A stretch of DNA of 34,475 bases from Theodoxus fluviatilis (GCA_034096865.1 JAWQFJ010000516.1:35001-69475); one strand, 5' to 3'; counted from the stretch's first letter, positions 19,401-29,539 are shown. Notes: generated by a model from the sequence alone, not told the origin. Numbers and translations are program-made.

Positions 19401-21111
19401 TGATCTAAGACTAGGTGGCGCTTCGGAGATTACAATGTGGAGGCAAAATGTGGCCCGACATACATTTTTGTATGCATTACATCGTATGCATGATACATCT
19501 GCTCAGTACAAATCCCTGGAGCCAAGCAATGAAATCATGCACCATACCTGCTCACTTTTCAAACCAGGAAGTGGGAAAGAGAAACACAGCTATGAAGAGA
19601 CAAGGGCACACGAGTAAAAACAAATCTAGAAACAGAAGAGTCGAGGGGCACCCAAACGAGGCAACGGGGATTCTGGTATACGAGAAATACTAAGTATGTG
19701 ATTTTAAAAAAGTTTTTGATCTCCTGAGAAGCAGAGTGGGCGAAAGGGAAAAGCGCAGGGAAGTAGAGTAGGGAGGCGGGATGAGGCAAATCACATCCAA
19801 CAGGAAAAACGAACTCTGTGTGAACGAAGGAGCAGTGATCATTCAACGAGAATGCAACAGCAAGGAAATAAGGGACTTCTCTCCACAATTACATTAGATA
19901 AGCGTTAATATTAAGATACAAACTCTGAATGCGTTAAGAATCACACACGCCAGAACACAGCTTTATCGACTTATCACTTTTTGAGGATAAAGAAGCAACA
20001 GTCTCAGGGAATGATGGGAAGGCTGGGGGAAGGCTGGGGGAATGGGGGGGGGGGGGGGATGCTGTTGGAAGGAAAGAGAGACGGAGATAGAAGGCTCTTC
20101 TCGTCTCTTGCTTTACAGCAGCCTGTGCTCGCAGAAGGCACCGAAATTGGGGTTGAGAGTGGAGAGGGAGGCGGAGGAGGGGGGAAGGAGGAGGGGGCAG
20201 GGATAACAGGAGGTAATTGAGGTTTATTTGATGCCAACCTGCCTCGACGCCGCTTTAATTGTGGGCAAGGGCTGAGAGCAGCCAGGCATGGAGGGGTCAG
20301 GATGCCTGCAGGGAGGTCACGTCGTGCCGCCTGACCTCCCAGAGTCAGTTCGAGTGCTGTCTGCCTGACAATTCTCAGCAAGCCTGCTGGGTATGGTGTT
20401 CCAGGGCGTCAGGTTTATCTAACAGGCTGCAAGGGTTTCTGGTTGCGTCTTCTGGAGTGTTCTTGTATGTCCTCCTCATACTCCAGTGTTCTAGATAGCT
20501 GCGGCACCAGCTTTTTCTAACAGACTGTTGCAAGGTCTAGCTAAGCTGCAATGTTCTCAAACACAAGAACTGTCGGATAGGCTGTCAGAGAACTTGCTAC
20601 ATTTGTGGAGAGCGTTAGCTCTGCTTGTCTGACAGCAGCCGCCTGTACTATTCTGGAGTTCAATGTTTGTTCTGCTCATCTTACTCTAGTCTAGAGTCTG
20701 CCAGACTGCATGCACTTGTATGACCTAGAACGTAAGTCTAGTAAACTCCCAAGTCTCGTCATTAAGAAAGGGAAAAACATTCTACTTAGCCTGGAATATA
20801 GTCTTGCCGCCTGACTCTTACCTTTGCTTCAGGGAAGACGTTCAAAGTCACTTTATTACTAATTTTATCGGTGGTCGAATCCATGTCAGTGCTGAAGCTC
20901 CTCAAGATGTATATCTCCCAGAGTGCTAGCACCTCATTAGCAAGAACAGAACAAGTTGAAGTGTCACATTTTCCTCGCCTTACCCATATTTAGTGCTGCA
21001 TCAGGAAGTTGCGTTAGGGGAGGCACTCAGTGCGGATGCAAGGCACACGAGGCAAAGCGGCCATTAGAAAGCAACCAACATGGACGACTAAGACATTGTG
21101 GAGAAACGCAC
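19401..21111. other. Intronic sequence with poly-G 20044-20058
   Basis: No exon recognised. 20000-20200 is A/G-rich with a 15-G run. 20220-20480 is GC-rich and repeat-poor. 20480-20760 carries recurring short words (ctagt/ctaga, actgt, gacag) suggestive of a decayed repeat. Confidence 0.5.
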
Positions 21112-21177
21112 CTTTGGCTGCCATGATGTGAGCGAGTCCTTCGCGGACCCAGGGAGCGTAACCATGGAGGCCTGAGT
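21112..21177 (-). CDS. trh: Candidate in-frame cassette exon A, 66 nt, paralogous to the bHLH exon tail
   Basis: Strong borders: acceptor ctctacctttcccag before 21177, and donor GCCAAAG then gtgcgttt after 21112. Length 66 nt, phase 1 in and phase 1 out, so it can be inserted or skipped without changing frame. Its 21 complete codons read SGLHGYAPWVREGLAHIMAA plus K. Aligned without gaps to the end of the bHLH exon ([20 protein letters not shown] plus K), L, H, G, W, R, G, H and K coincide, and A/V and D/E are conservative. This is the best evidence that the array arose by duplication of the bHLH exon's 3' part. Inclusion would give two copies of this linker stretch before PAS-A. Splicing is not shown by sequence alone. 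Confidence 0.6.
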
Positions 21178-21261
21178 CTGGGAAAGGTAGAGAGGAAGAG
21201 ATGAAGCAAGGACACAAGAGACAGGCGGAGACGACACAGACAATGCAGTATCTCTACGAAC

Positions 21262-21292
21262 CTTTGACTTCCGTGTCGAAGACCAAATGCTG
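21262..21292 (-). other. Candidate mini-exon B, 31 nt (frameshifting)
   Basis: A long pyrimidine tract ending atctttatccag precedes a segment of 31 nt (28 nt if the next CAG is used) that ends GAAGTCAAAG, followed by gttcgtagag. It is open in the incoming phase but its length is not a multiple of three, so it would shift the linker exon out of frame. Its downstream intron begins with the same ten bases as that of segment D and shares tgtcc.tg.ttcatctc with the intron after segment C, which supports tandem duplication. Confidence 0.3.
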
Positions 21293-21461
21293 CTGGATAA
21301 AGATGGGATGAGCCGGAGGTAGTGAGGGTTGGGGGAGGACGTGGGAGGTGGGGAGTGGGTGAGTAGGGTGAATAGGGAAGAAGAGATGAAACATGGACAC
21401 AGCAGACACAAAGACACCACGCTGACATTGTGAAGCAATATTGTCGAATTTCTGTACGCAT

Positions 21462-21491
21462 CTTTGAAGGCAATGTTGGAGATTAATGATT
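21462..21491 (-). pseudogene. Candidate mini-exon C, 30 nt, with disabled donor
   Basis: Acceptor gttctctgcag precedes a 30-nt segment that reads ESLISNIAFK in the phase used by the bHLH exon, without stops, and ends in TTCAAAG. The next bases are atgcgtac, where the sibling copies have gtgcgt or gttcgt, so the obligatory GT is replaced by AT. The simplest reading is a duplicated mini-exon inactivated by a point change in the donor; use of the gt four bases further on would give 34 nt and a frameshift. A sequencing error is also possible. Confidence 0.35.
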
Positions 21492-21792
21492 CTGCAGAGA
21501 ACGTGGCGACACAACAACTTAGAGTGCAAAAAGCAAAAAGCAGGTAAACGTACAATGACAGTTTATACTTCCTCCTTGTCCACGCACCCCCGTGACCTTG
21601 ATATTAACAACGCAAAAACGTGAAGGACAATGAAATCAGACCACAGAGACAGACATTAACAGGGCAACATGGACACTGCACATTAAAACTTTCTGCAATC
21701 CTTACTTCTCTCTACCCACCTTTGTGAATAGCCTGTTGACAAACAGACTGTGCAAAAGTCCTGAGTTCGAGAGATACAAAACCTCTACGAAC

Positions 21793-21823
21793 CTTTAAAG
21801 GCACAGTCGCGATCACATAAATT
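21793..21823 (-). other. Candidate mini-exon D, 31 nt, frame-stopping
   Basis: Segment with acceptor (ttcacccctag) and donor (TTTAAAG then gttcgtag). It shares the AAAG border of its neighbours and the first ten intron bases of segment B at 21262. At 31 nt it shifts frame, and in the incoming phase 1 the third full codon is TGA, so inclusion would truncate the protein shortly after the bHLH. It could be a poison exon or a degenerate copy. A further AAAG border with gtgggt follows near 21715 (ATTCACAAAG), without a convincing phase-compatible acceptor. Confidence 0.3.
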
Positions 21824-21878
21824 CTAGGGGTGAACAAGGCATGAGCAATCTTACAAACACAAAACATAGAAGACGCAC

Positions 21879-21908
21879 CTTTGATGACACTGCTGAAGGC
21901 CGCCTTAC
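21879..21908 (-). CDS. trh: Candidate in-frame mini-exon E, 30 nt (cassette copy next to bHLH exon)
   Basis: Exon-like segment bounded by an acceptor (ccttcactag) and a donor (ATCAAAG then gtgcgt) identical in its first six intron bases to the donor of the bHLH exon 85 nt upstream. Length 30 nt, divisible by three. If spliced after the bHLH exon in phase 1 it reads [10 protein letters not shown] and hands phase 1 to the linker exon. No domain is recognisable; it would lengthen the bHLH to PAS-A linker by ten residues. The intron to the next segment would be only 55 nt, which is short. Whether it is spliced is inference; the borders and phase are seen. It could be a decayed duplicate. Confidence 0.45.
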
Positions 21909-21993
21909 CTAGTGAAGGTTGAAGACAGATTGCTCCGGCACACAAGAGGAGAAAAGAAGCAGAAGTAGAAGGGGAAAAAATCATCCCACGCAC

Positions 21994-22232
21994 CTTTGAC
22001 ACCCTTGTTGTGGCCCATCCCGTCCCTGGCCCAGGAGGGGTTGCCGTGCAGAGCGAAGTCGCGGAGACGCAGGTAGGAGATGGAGAGGCGGATGATGGAG
22101 GCCTTGTCCAGCTGGCTGGTGATGGCAGGGGGCAACGGCAGCATCTTGGCCAGCTCGTAGAACTCGTAGTTCTCCTTGCCTCGCCTGGACCGAGCCGCAT
22201 CTCGAGACTTCTCCTTCCGCAGCTCCAGGATA
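21994..22232 (-). CDS. trh: bHLH exon of trachealess/NPAS3-like transcription factor
   Basis: Coding exon of 239 nt. Acceptor: pyrimidine tract and ctgcag immediately before 22232; donor: GTCAAAG followed by gtgcgt after 21994. It enters in phase 2 (one base, then ATC CTG GAG) and leaves in phase 1. The translation starts [18 protein letters not shown], the DNA-contacting basic region, followed by [14 protein letters not shown] (helix 1), then a loop and helix 2 in [19 protein letters not shown], and a tail [13 protein letters not shown]. These residues match the Trh/NPAS1/NPAS3 subfamily almost position for position from memory; SIM proteins have KNAAKTRREKEN instead. The exon is open throughout with no frameshift. 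The exon tail (about 20 residues after RLRDF) is the part that resembles the exon-like segment at 21112-21177. The start codon lies in an upstream exon not found here. Confidence 0.95.
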
Positions 22233-23386
22233 CTGCAGGTAAAGAGACGCGATGGTCAAGATTGATATGAAATACCAACGAAAGGGCAGTGCTGTATACT
22301 GTGACTTTTTCTTCTACTCCTTTATGCGCAAATTCAGTTTTGCAACATTGACGGCATGGAACAACAAAATCATGATGTTACGTGTATGTTATACTGTGGC
22401 TTCCACTTCACTCCTGAGTAATCAAATCCCACATGCTCCATTTAAGACGTAGAACAGTGAGGAGTAGTCTATTGAATATTCTAACCGTATCTATAGCTTT
22501 GTAACGCAAACAGTGGAATGCGCGGTGAAGAACTATATTAGACTCGTTTATGAGAAAGCAGAAGTGTCAGAAGCAAGATCATTGCAAACAGTGTTCAAGA
22601 AGCAACACTGAACAAAGTCACGGCAGTTGCTGCGGTCCTTCGAGCAATACACAACATAAAGATTATTAATTAACTGCTGCCACAGTGGTGTTGATATGAG
22701 AGTGAAGGAATTGAAAGAGGGTCTGGATTATGCAAAGACCGGAAAAACAAAGTTATAGTGGGAGGAGATGAAATCTGCTACCGCTGATGATGAGTCCCGA
22801 AAAAGGCCATCAACATCCGAGCGAAAACATAGTGCATGTATGACAGGGAGATCGCATAATTTGTTCTGTTGGTTGCCGCTATTGAATACATATTGTCAAC
22901 AGAGGAAATTACTCAAGTTCATTTTTCCGTTTAATTTCGTCATGCATCACATTTCAAATCGGGTACGACTTTGGCAAAACGTTTGCGCTGTGGACGGCAC
23001 TGGCGGCACCCAAACCTCCACGCGCACTGGCCAATGTGGCACACGGTTCACCAGCATGTTTGCCTTCAATCTCAGAGCGGGGCTTAGAGTAGGTGGCCGA
23101 GGCCGAGAGGGGAGAGTGGGGACAGTATGCCTTCCTTCTCCTCCTCACTGCAGTGCCAGGCGTGTGCTGGGAATGTAATGACCGCCAATCTATGCAGCGC
23201 TAATGCTTCAAAGTCCCTCCAACACACCAGGTGCGAATGCACGGTAGTCTAATCCGCGCACTGCCCGCCGTGCTCAAACACCAGCACCTGCGCGTGTGTT
23301 GCTGTGCGCAACGACCAAGATGGCGAGGAAGAAGTGCGAGGAAATGGAAGAGAAAGGTTTCCATTCTCCAGTGCACGCAAGCAGAA
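22233..23386. other. Intron upstream of bHLH exon, no further exon found
   Basis: Contains the bHLH-exon acceptor at its left end. No upstream trh exon ending in phase 2 was recognised. 22960-23200 is somewhat GC-rich and repeat-poor. Confidence 0.5.
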
Positions 23387-23499
23387 GACAGACTCACAGA
23401 CACATTGTCACAAGAGTTTCACAGACACACAGAAAAGCAGACACACATGAACGCACGTACGCACGAACATACGCGCACACACATTCACACACAAAAGGA

Positions 23500-23535
<36 letters not shown>

Positions 23536-23745
23536 GGACGGACAGGCACAGACAAGACAGACAAGACAGACAAGACACAGACACACAGACACACAGACAG
23601 ACAGACAGACAGCCATACATTCGAAAAAACAGGATGGACAGACAAATATTGAAAACTGACATACAAACAGACGCACAGACACTCTAATTGAAACGCAGAC
23701 ACAGAAAGACACCCATACTCACATACACAAAGAACACACACGGGC
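23387..23745 (+). repeat. (GACA)n / CA-rich low-complexity region
   Basis: cagacacaca mixtures and nearly pure GACA at 23501-23530 and 23595-23612. The 226-residue minus-strand Cys/Val/Ser frame that spans it is an artefact. Confidence 0.93.
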
Positions 23746-23758
23746 GCGCGCCCGCAGA

Positions 23759-23774
23759 GGGGGGGGGGGGGGGG

Positions 23775-23832
<58 letters not shown>

Positions 23833-23970
23833 CAGACACAGAAACACACACAGAAACACACAATAGCACAGATACACACACAATAGCACAGATACACACA
23901 CACACACACAGACACACACACACACAGAGTTTCTTTGTGTGTTTCCATGTGTGTTCCGTGTGTTTTTGTG

Positions 23971-24035
<65 letters not shown>

Positions 24036-24039
24036 AACA

Positions 24040-24070
<31 letters not shown>

Positions 24071-24072
24071 GC
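23759..24072. repeat. Poly-G, (GA)n, CA-rich, (CT)n, (CA)n, (GC)n compound with long inverted repeat
   Basis: 17 G at 23759-23775, GA at 23780-23829, CA/GACACA at 23830-23925, then TGTG words, CT at 23972-24035, CA at 24037-24055 and GC at 24056-24072. The GA and CT blocks, and the inner CA and TG blocks, are complementary, so the stretch can fold into one large imperfect hairpin. Confidence 0.93.
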
Positions 24073-24199
24073 ACAGAATCCCACCCAAAACAGGCAAAGA
24101 TAGATGCAAACTAATCGCGCTTCTGATAAACACACAGCAAAAGGAAAAAGAGAAATATGACAGGAAAGGAAAACAAAGTAGTCGAGATAACTAACATCT

Positions 24200-24620
24200 C
24201 TTTATTGTGTTTTCAATCATGTTAAACGAATGTTTAAGGGTTCGGAATAGTCGATTTTCCAGACAATCGTGTAAGCTAAATACCAGACGAAAATCAAGAT
24301 AGCTCCGTTAAGTTATTAATGACCTGCCAAAGAAAAAAGCTCGATTATAATTATCATGGCCAGACCCCTCTTGCGAAGGGAGCTCAGCCTTCTTTGAGAC
24401 CGTTCAACGTGATAAATACCAGTTCAACCCAACACGGAAAGATGATCAGCGCGATTAGACTTCTCCAGCCGAGAATGGGGCTTTTAAATGGACACTATAA
24501 AAAATGCGGCGGATAAGGCTTCTCGGCGTGATAGGATTCCCAAGATGACGGCACAGTGCCACAGGACTCCGCCTGGCAAGACAGATGGGCTGCCCTAACA
24601 AACGAGCCCATCAAAATTGT
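24200..24620. promoter_or_regulatory. Candidate conserved non-coding element
   Basis: Repeat-free block with gttattaatgacc, cgattataattatcatgg, cgtgataaatacc and gcgattagac words (homeodomain and GATA-like cores) and no coding signature. Inference from texture only. Confidence 0.3.
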
Positions 24621-25037
24621 CAGAGATAAAATGAAATTGCAGTTTCTACTCTAATTCACTCAAGTATCACGCTCTCCAACCATGTTACCAACTTCCCCCG
24701 TTCAGGATGGGGTCGGGGACGAGACGCTTTTAGTTCTTTTTTTACCATGTGTCTATGACTGTATGAGCAGAGACGAGGGCCGTGTCAGACAGTTCATCCC
24801 TCCCTCGGGCTGAGGGATCTGTCGTATACGGGACGACCGACAGTGTCTGATGTGCACGAGAAATGCGAGACTAAGCAAGGGGTTCTTCTGCCACAGCCCC
24901 AGCTCTGGTATATCAGTCCATCAGCCTCTTGGAGGATGGATGGGAGAGACCTACCGGAGTGACGCAAAGCTTTTGCTTCTGTGTAAGTGTCAGTGCTGAA
25001 GATCCACAATCTGGTCCACTTTCAGGGTCCCCTCCCA

Positions 25038-25040
<3 letters not shown>

Positions 25041-25097
<57 letters not shown>
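25041..25097 (+). repeat. (CT)n microsatellite
   Basis: Pure CT for about 57 nt. Confidence 0.97.
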
Positions 25098-25100
<3 letters not shown>

Positions 25101-25148
25101 TTTCCTCCCACCTCTATTTTTGTTGCACGCACAGGCAACATGAAATGT

Positions 25149-25192
25149 CTGACTGACTGACTGACTGACTGACTGACTGACTGACTGACTGA
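25149..25192 (+). repeat. (GACT)n tetranucleotide repeat
   Basis: Eleven perfect GACT units directly abutting SINE-like copy 3, in the position of its 3' tail. Confidence 0.97.
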
Positions 25193-25203
25193 AATAGATG
25201 TTA

Positions 25204-25362
25204 CTCATCAGCCTTTACAGGCTATTTGAGAAAAAAGACCAATAATGATCACGAAAAATCGCTGGAGCTGATCAGCGCAAGAGCAAGTAAACTCTCTGTT
25301 TCCCGATTTACTCGCCTTTAACGAATCGCGTGAGAAGACGCGCTGGGTCTGTTCTTGCCCTC
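25204..25362 (-). mobile_element. SINE-like dispersed repeat, copy 3
   Basis: catcagcctttacaggctat, cacgaaaaatcgctggagc, agcaagtaaactctctg, cgaatcgcgtgagaag and gcgctgggtctgttctt correspond in order to the copies at 2808, 4765 (reverse) and 32295. Flanked on the tail side by (GACT)n. Confidence 0.65.
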
Positions 25363-25364
25363 AA

Positions 25365-25757
25365 GTGAGAGGTGGTTAGTGGTGAGAGGGGGTTAGCGGT
25401 GAGAGGGGGTTAGCGGTGAGAGGGGGTTAGCGGTGAGAGGGTTAGCGGTGAGAGGGTTTTAGCGGTGAGAGGGGGTTAGTGGTGAGAGGTGGTTAGCGGT
25501 GAGAGGTGGTTAGCGGTGAGAGGGGGTTAGCGGTGAGAGGGTTAGCGGTGAGAGGGTTTTAGCGGTGAGAGGGGGTTAGTGGTGAGAGGTGGTTAGCGGT
25601 GAGAGGTGGTTAGCGGTGAGAGGGGGTTAGCGGTGAGAGGGGGTTAGTGATGAGAGGGGGTTAGCGGTGAGAGGGGGTTAGTGGTGAGAGGTGGTTAGCG
25701 GTGAGAGGGGGTTAGTGGTGAGAGGTGGTTAGCGGTGAGAGGGGGTTAGCGGTGACA
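25365..25757 (+). repeat. 17-bp G-rich minisatellite, about 23 copies
   Basis: Unit ggtgagagggggttagc, with variants ggtggttag, gggttttag and a 14-bp short form. Each unit includes GGGGGTTAG, similar to permuted telomeric TTAGGG, and offers G-runs for quadruplex formation. Variants recur in blocks, showing multi-unit duplication (25441-25530 resembles 25530-25620). Confidence 0.95.
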
Positions 25758-26119
25758 GAGGACGCTACCTGCAGAGCCAGTGTTTACACTAAAATCCTGT
25801 GAAAGTCGTCTTTGTCGTCTGGCAGCATGCTGATTTGTCAGAATAATCGGGGGTAACTCAGATTGTTGCCTTCATGCAGAATTATTTCACTGCGGTTCAT
25901 CCTTGGTGTGCTAATTAGCTAAACTTTTTTTGTCTTTTTCGACGAATGAGAATCAATATTTTTACTCGAACAAGAAGTCACGTTCTTGCAAATCAAAATA
26001 TGTGTCTTCAAATTGCAGAATGTTGCTAGGTTTGTATGGAATGTTTTCTGGACTATGCGACTATCATAGTCTGAAACACTTAAAGAGAAGGATTCACTCT
26101 TTCCCTTCCTCAATTCAGA
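25758..26119. other. Unique intronic/flanking sequence
   Basis: AT-rich, nothing recognised. Confidence 0.5.
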
Positions 26120-26155
26120 CACGCGCGCGCGCTCACATACACTCACGCACGCACG

Positions 26156-26196
<41 letters not shown>

Positions 26197-26217
26197 GCAC
26201 ACACACACACACACGCA
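26120..26217 (+). repeat. (CG)/(CA)n microsatellite
   Basis: cgcgcgcgc, then (CGCA)n, then (CA)n. Confidence 0.95.
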
Positions 26218-27099
26218 GGCATTGCTATGAAGTCGACTATCGGTGTAGTAGTGTCCAAGCGGTTTCCGGACTGGCGGCCACTCACTCGGACCCGCTGAGA
26301 GAGCGGCACTGAGAGCCGTCACATCAGTGGGCAGGGGGCTTTGGGTGGGTGCTCCGTAGCAAACTTCATAAACAGCCTGGCAGGCGATTTCTCAGATCAA
26401 GCCATCGCTCAACGTGACATCATATCCTACTTTAAGAAGGAGGGATGATTTATCTCGTGTTGGAAACTATACATCACCGAGAAAACCCAGCTTTTCGAAC
26501 GTATATTACACTTCGTCACAATGAAGCCCAAGCATCCCGTGCGAGACAGACTGTCGAGCGGGGCGAAGACTAGAGACTTTGTGTGGACGACTGTGCCCCT
26601 TGGGTACGAGTGCCAAGTGCGCGGAGCCATGCATCACATGCAGCGATTCGTTCTCTGAACTCTGGAAAATTAGTGTGAGTGATAATTCACGCTCAGCCTA
26701 TTCGAGGTATTCGGCGTCACGCCTCGCAACCCCCAAAAAACCTCGATGGAATGAATGAAAGCTTTCTCTCGTTAGACTTTATACTTGGGCAGAAGTGATA
26801 CGTTGCCTCTCATAAATGTTAGAATGATTGAACTTTCAAATAAATCCGAGGAGCATCAAGGGGTAGAGCGAAGAGGCCTCAAACTGTACGTGCGTCAAAG
26901 AAAAAAAAAGTCTAGGGACATCAGCATGAACGCACTTTCCGCGAGAGCAACTTTTACAAGTGCCACCTCGGCTGATCGAAGCAATACGAAACGCGGGCAA
27001 GCTACGGCTTCGACTGCGATTGTTAGGCGCGGTGTTTACGAGGCATGAACTAACATAAAATCAACTGATTATCCGATCACACCTTGTTCATCGATCTTC
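26218..27099. other. Unique sequence, nothing recognised
   Basis: The plus-strand 87-codon frame at 26785-27048 has no recognisable domain. No splice-bordered exon of the bHLH-PAS gene identified. Confidence 0.45.
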
Positions 27100-27560
27100 A
27101 TCGTGGTAGCGGTGACGCGGGGGTGAGGTGAGGCGTGGCGGGCCCGAGGGTTGTGCCTCACAGTGGGAGAGCAGACAGCACAGAGAGCATTGTGTCTGGC
27201 GCCCTCCCCAGGAAAGCGGTTACTTCCAGCGCCTGCCTCCCCCAGCCCTAACTCCATCAGTTCCGGGCGGAGCGGGCCGGGAAGTCAATCAGGTGATAAT
27301 GATGGAGGAGCCCCTCAATGCGGCCGGCCAACTGTTTGGTGTTGAAGTGCAACCAATGAATAAATTTCCTATCAGTCGCCCCGCGAAAGAAATCGAGTTT
27401 GGACCGGGGAGGGGCCCAGAAATTGATTGATGAATCTCATATGGAGAGGATTTGCTTTTTAATCAATCCGTTGTAATGTGGGCCACTTGGTTGATAGAGA
27501 GCGACGGAGGCGAGGAACGGGCCCCGCAACAGAAATAAATGGCCTGCCCCTCCGTTGTCT
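27100..27560. promoter_or_regulatory. Candidate conserved non-coding element with PBX/HOX-like words
   Basis: Repeat-free block. It contains gtcaatcaggtgataatg (27273), agaaattgattgatgaat (27418; TGATTGAT is PBX/HOX-like), ctttttaatcaatccg (27454) and cttggttgatag. Upstream of the bHLH exon in gene orientation. Enhancer status is inference. Confidence 0.33.
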
Positions 27561-28249
27561 CGATAGGAAGAACGGTGCACAGCGGACGGGCAAGGACGCC
27601 AGGCAGAAAGTCGTTTCGTCACCGTGTCTCTTTGCGAGTAGACCGTGCTCTTACCGTTCCTGATCGCCGTTGTACAATTTCAACATCTTTTCATTTCTAC
27701 ATGATGGCCACACTCACAAATGCGTATGCATTGACCATCTGTGAGATAAAAGAGCGATACAAACTCAAGGTCACACAAGTTGGGGAGCTGAAGTGTCTGC
27801 AGGCTCATTATGCTTTATATAGAATTGAAGAGATCAATGAGTGGTGTACACACAGATTAACGCAAGCTGAAACTGACTTCTAAAAATTACTTGTATCCGA
27901 TTGGCTTTCATTACTGCATTTATCATTTACTCCTCTGTCATAATAAAAGTGTCAAACTTTCCGTTCATTTTACCTTGCTATTTTACCATTCATTTACTCG
28001 GTCACTCAGCCCATCTGCTACTCACTGACTCCACTTCTGTCCTTTCATCCAGTCATTCAGCTTGTACGTCATTTATTCATCCATCCATTAATTTTTTCAT
28101 TCATTTATCCATTCAGTCAGTGTGTCAATCAGCCAGCCAGCCAACCAGTCAGTCAGATGGTCAGTCAGTCGCTCGCTCACCCAAACATCCACCCATTCTC
28201 TCCCGTGACACAGCAATAGCTTCGGCGTCACACAAAGCCCACGGTTTAT
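27561..28249. other. Unique sequence with (CATT)/(CAGT)-type tetranucleotide drift at 28020-28180
   Basis: No gene recognised. 28040-28180 is a degenerate attc/cagt/ccag tetranucleotide region. Confidence 0.5.
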
Positions 28250-28620
28250 GCGAGTAGGCCAGTCACGTGGGCGGAGAGACTGCACGAAGTGCAGCCATTT
28301 GCACATTTTCGATGACCAAAACTTTAAATTTCAAATTGGCTCCGCAGAGCCAGGCAGCCCTAAAAAGCCGGGCCGGGAGAGGCAGGCGTGAGTCCCGCCA
28401 TTGAGATGTATTCAAATGCCCGGGTACCGCGAGTTAAATACTGCAGCGCAGGCCCAGATAGGTTCTTGATGGCGGCATTAAGTCGGCTCCTGGAGGAAGC
28501 GTGATGCAGGCCCACCTCCAGACAGCGGCCCCGCAGCTCTGAAATCCCGGCATCGGGGCCGGAAGGTTATTTTATTCAAACTACAGCCATATTTAATTTT
28601 TACGGGCCTTTTTCCTGTCC
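28250..28620. promoter_or_regulatory. Candidate conserved non-coding element
   Basis: Repeat-free, includes cacgtgggcgg, aaatttcaaattgg, gagttaaatactgcag and ccatatttaatttttacggg. No exon-like ORF. Assigned by texture only. Confidence 0.3.
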
Positions 28621-29529
28621 ACATTGTTCAGATCTTTTTGACCTCTGTCATTTACATGCGTGGCCTGGGAAACACGACGATATTTTTATATACTTTAATG
28701 TTTTTTAGAGCTTGCAGCCGGTTTGGACAGAAGGCTGCTGTTTTATGGACAGGACTGGGTGTAATGGATTGGTGCCAAACTGGTGATGGCACACTGTCAA
28801 AACTGCCTTTGAGGGACCATGCACAAGTTCCTATTGCAGAGCCGAATACCCAGCAAGGGGACAAACAAGCAGCTTCAGACCTGGAAATTATATACTATCA
28901 ACAAGGAAGCGTTTTTAAAGACGGAAGCAGAGTCAGAATGATCAGTCATCACAAATCAAATTCCTATGACCATCGTTTTGACGAGGAAATCAAAAGCCAT
29001 AACTTTAATGGATGGATGAGATGTTGAATCATCATCTTGCAGCACGACCGACTTTGGAATGTGTAGAAAGATTTATTACAGCCGATCGAAAAACTTTTTA
29101 CAAACGAGAAGTCATGAATAATTGTTGATGATAAAGATAGAAATGCATCTAAAGCATGTCCAAAGAAAACAATCTAGTTTAAGGCAAATCTTTTGACAAG
29201 CCTCAGCAGCAAAGAAAATACTTGAGCATGACAGTTTCAAAAGAGTTTAACATTTGAAACGAGAGAAAATCTCTCCCCACAAATCCAAATTTCACACAGA
29301 AACAGAGAGAAACTACCAACGGCCGGACATTCAATAGCACCACGGCTGCTTTTTTTTCCTCCATCCACAAGTCGGACAAGGGTCTTACCAGGAGTGGGGG
29401 AAAGTCGTCTCCAGGTCAAAGGGAAATGCACATGGCGCCAGCACACCGAACATGGTGCCTGCCTGTCTGTCTGCCTGCCTGATGACCCCAGTGAAAAATC
29501 AGGCGCCTCGGGCAAGAGCGGTCATCCCA
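28621..29529. other. Unique sequence, one 129-codon frame of unknown nature
   Basis: A plus-strand frame at 28638-29027 is not built from simple repeats but shows no known domain, no signal and no splice context; chance is likely in sequence of this composition. Confidence 0.35.
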
Positions 29530-29539
29530 GCTGACTGAC

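Noticed and set aside
21700..21760. A sixth mini-exon ending ATTCACAAAG before gtgggtag
   Set aside because: The border resembles the others, but the available acceptors give 13, 28 or 41 nt with no consistent phase.
23394..24194. Frames of 226, 168 and 149 codons
   Set aside because: Translations of GACA, GA and CT repeats; strands overlap and composition is extreme.
28638..29027. 129-codon plus-strand frame without simple repeats
   Set aside because: No recognisable domain, no splice or promoter context; kept only as a note.
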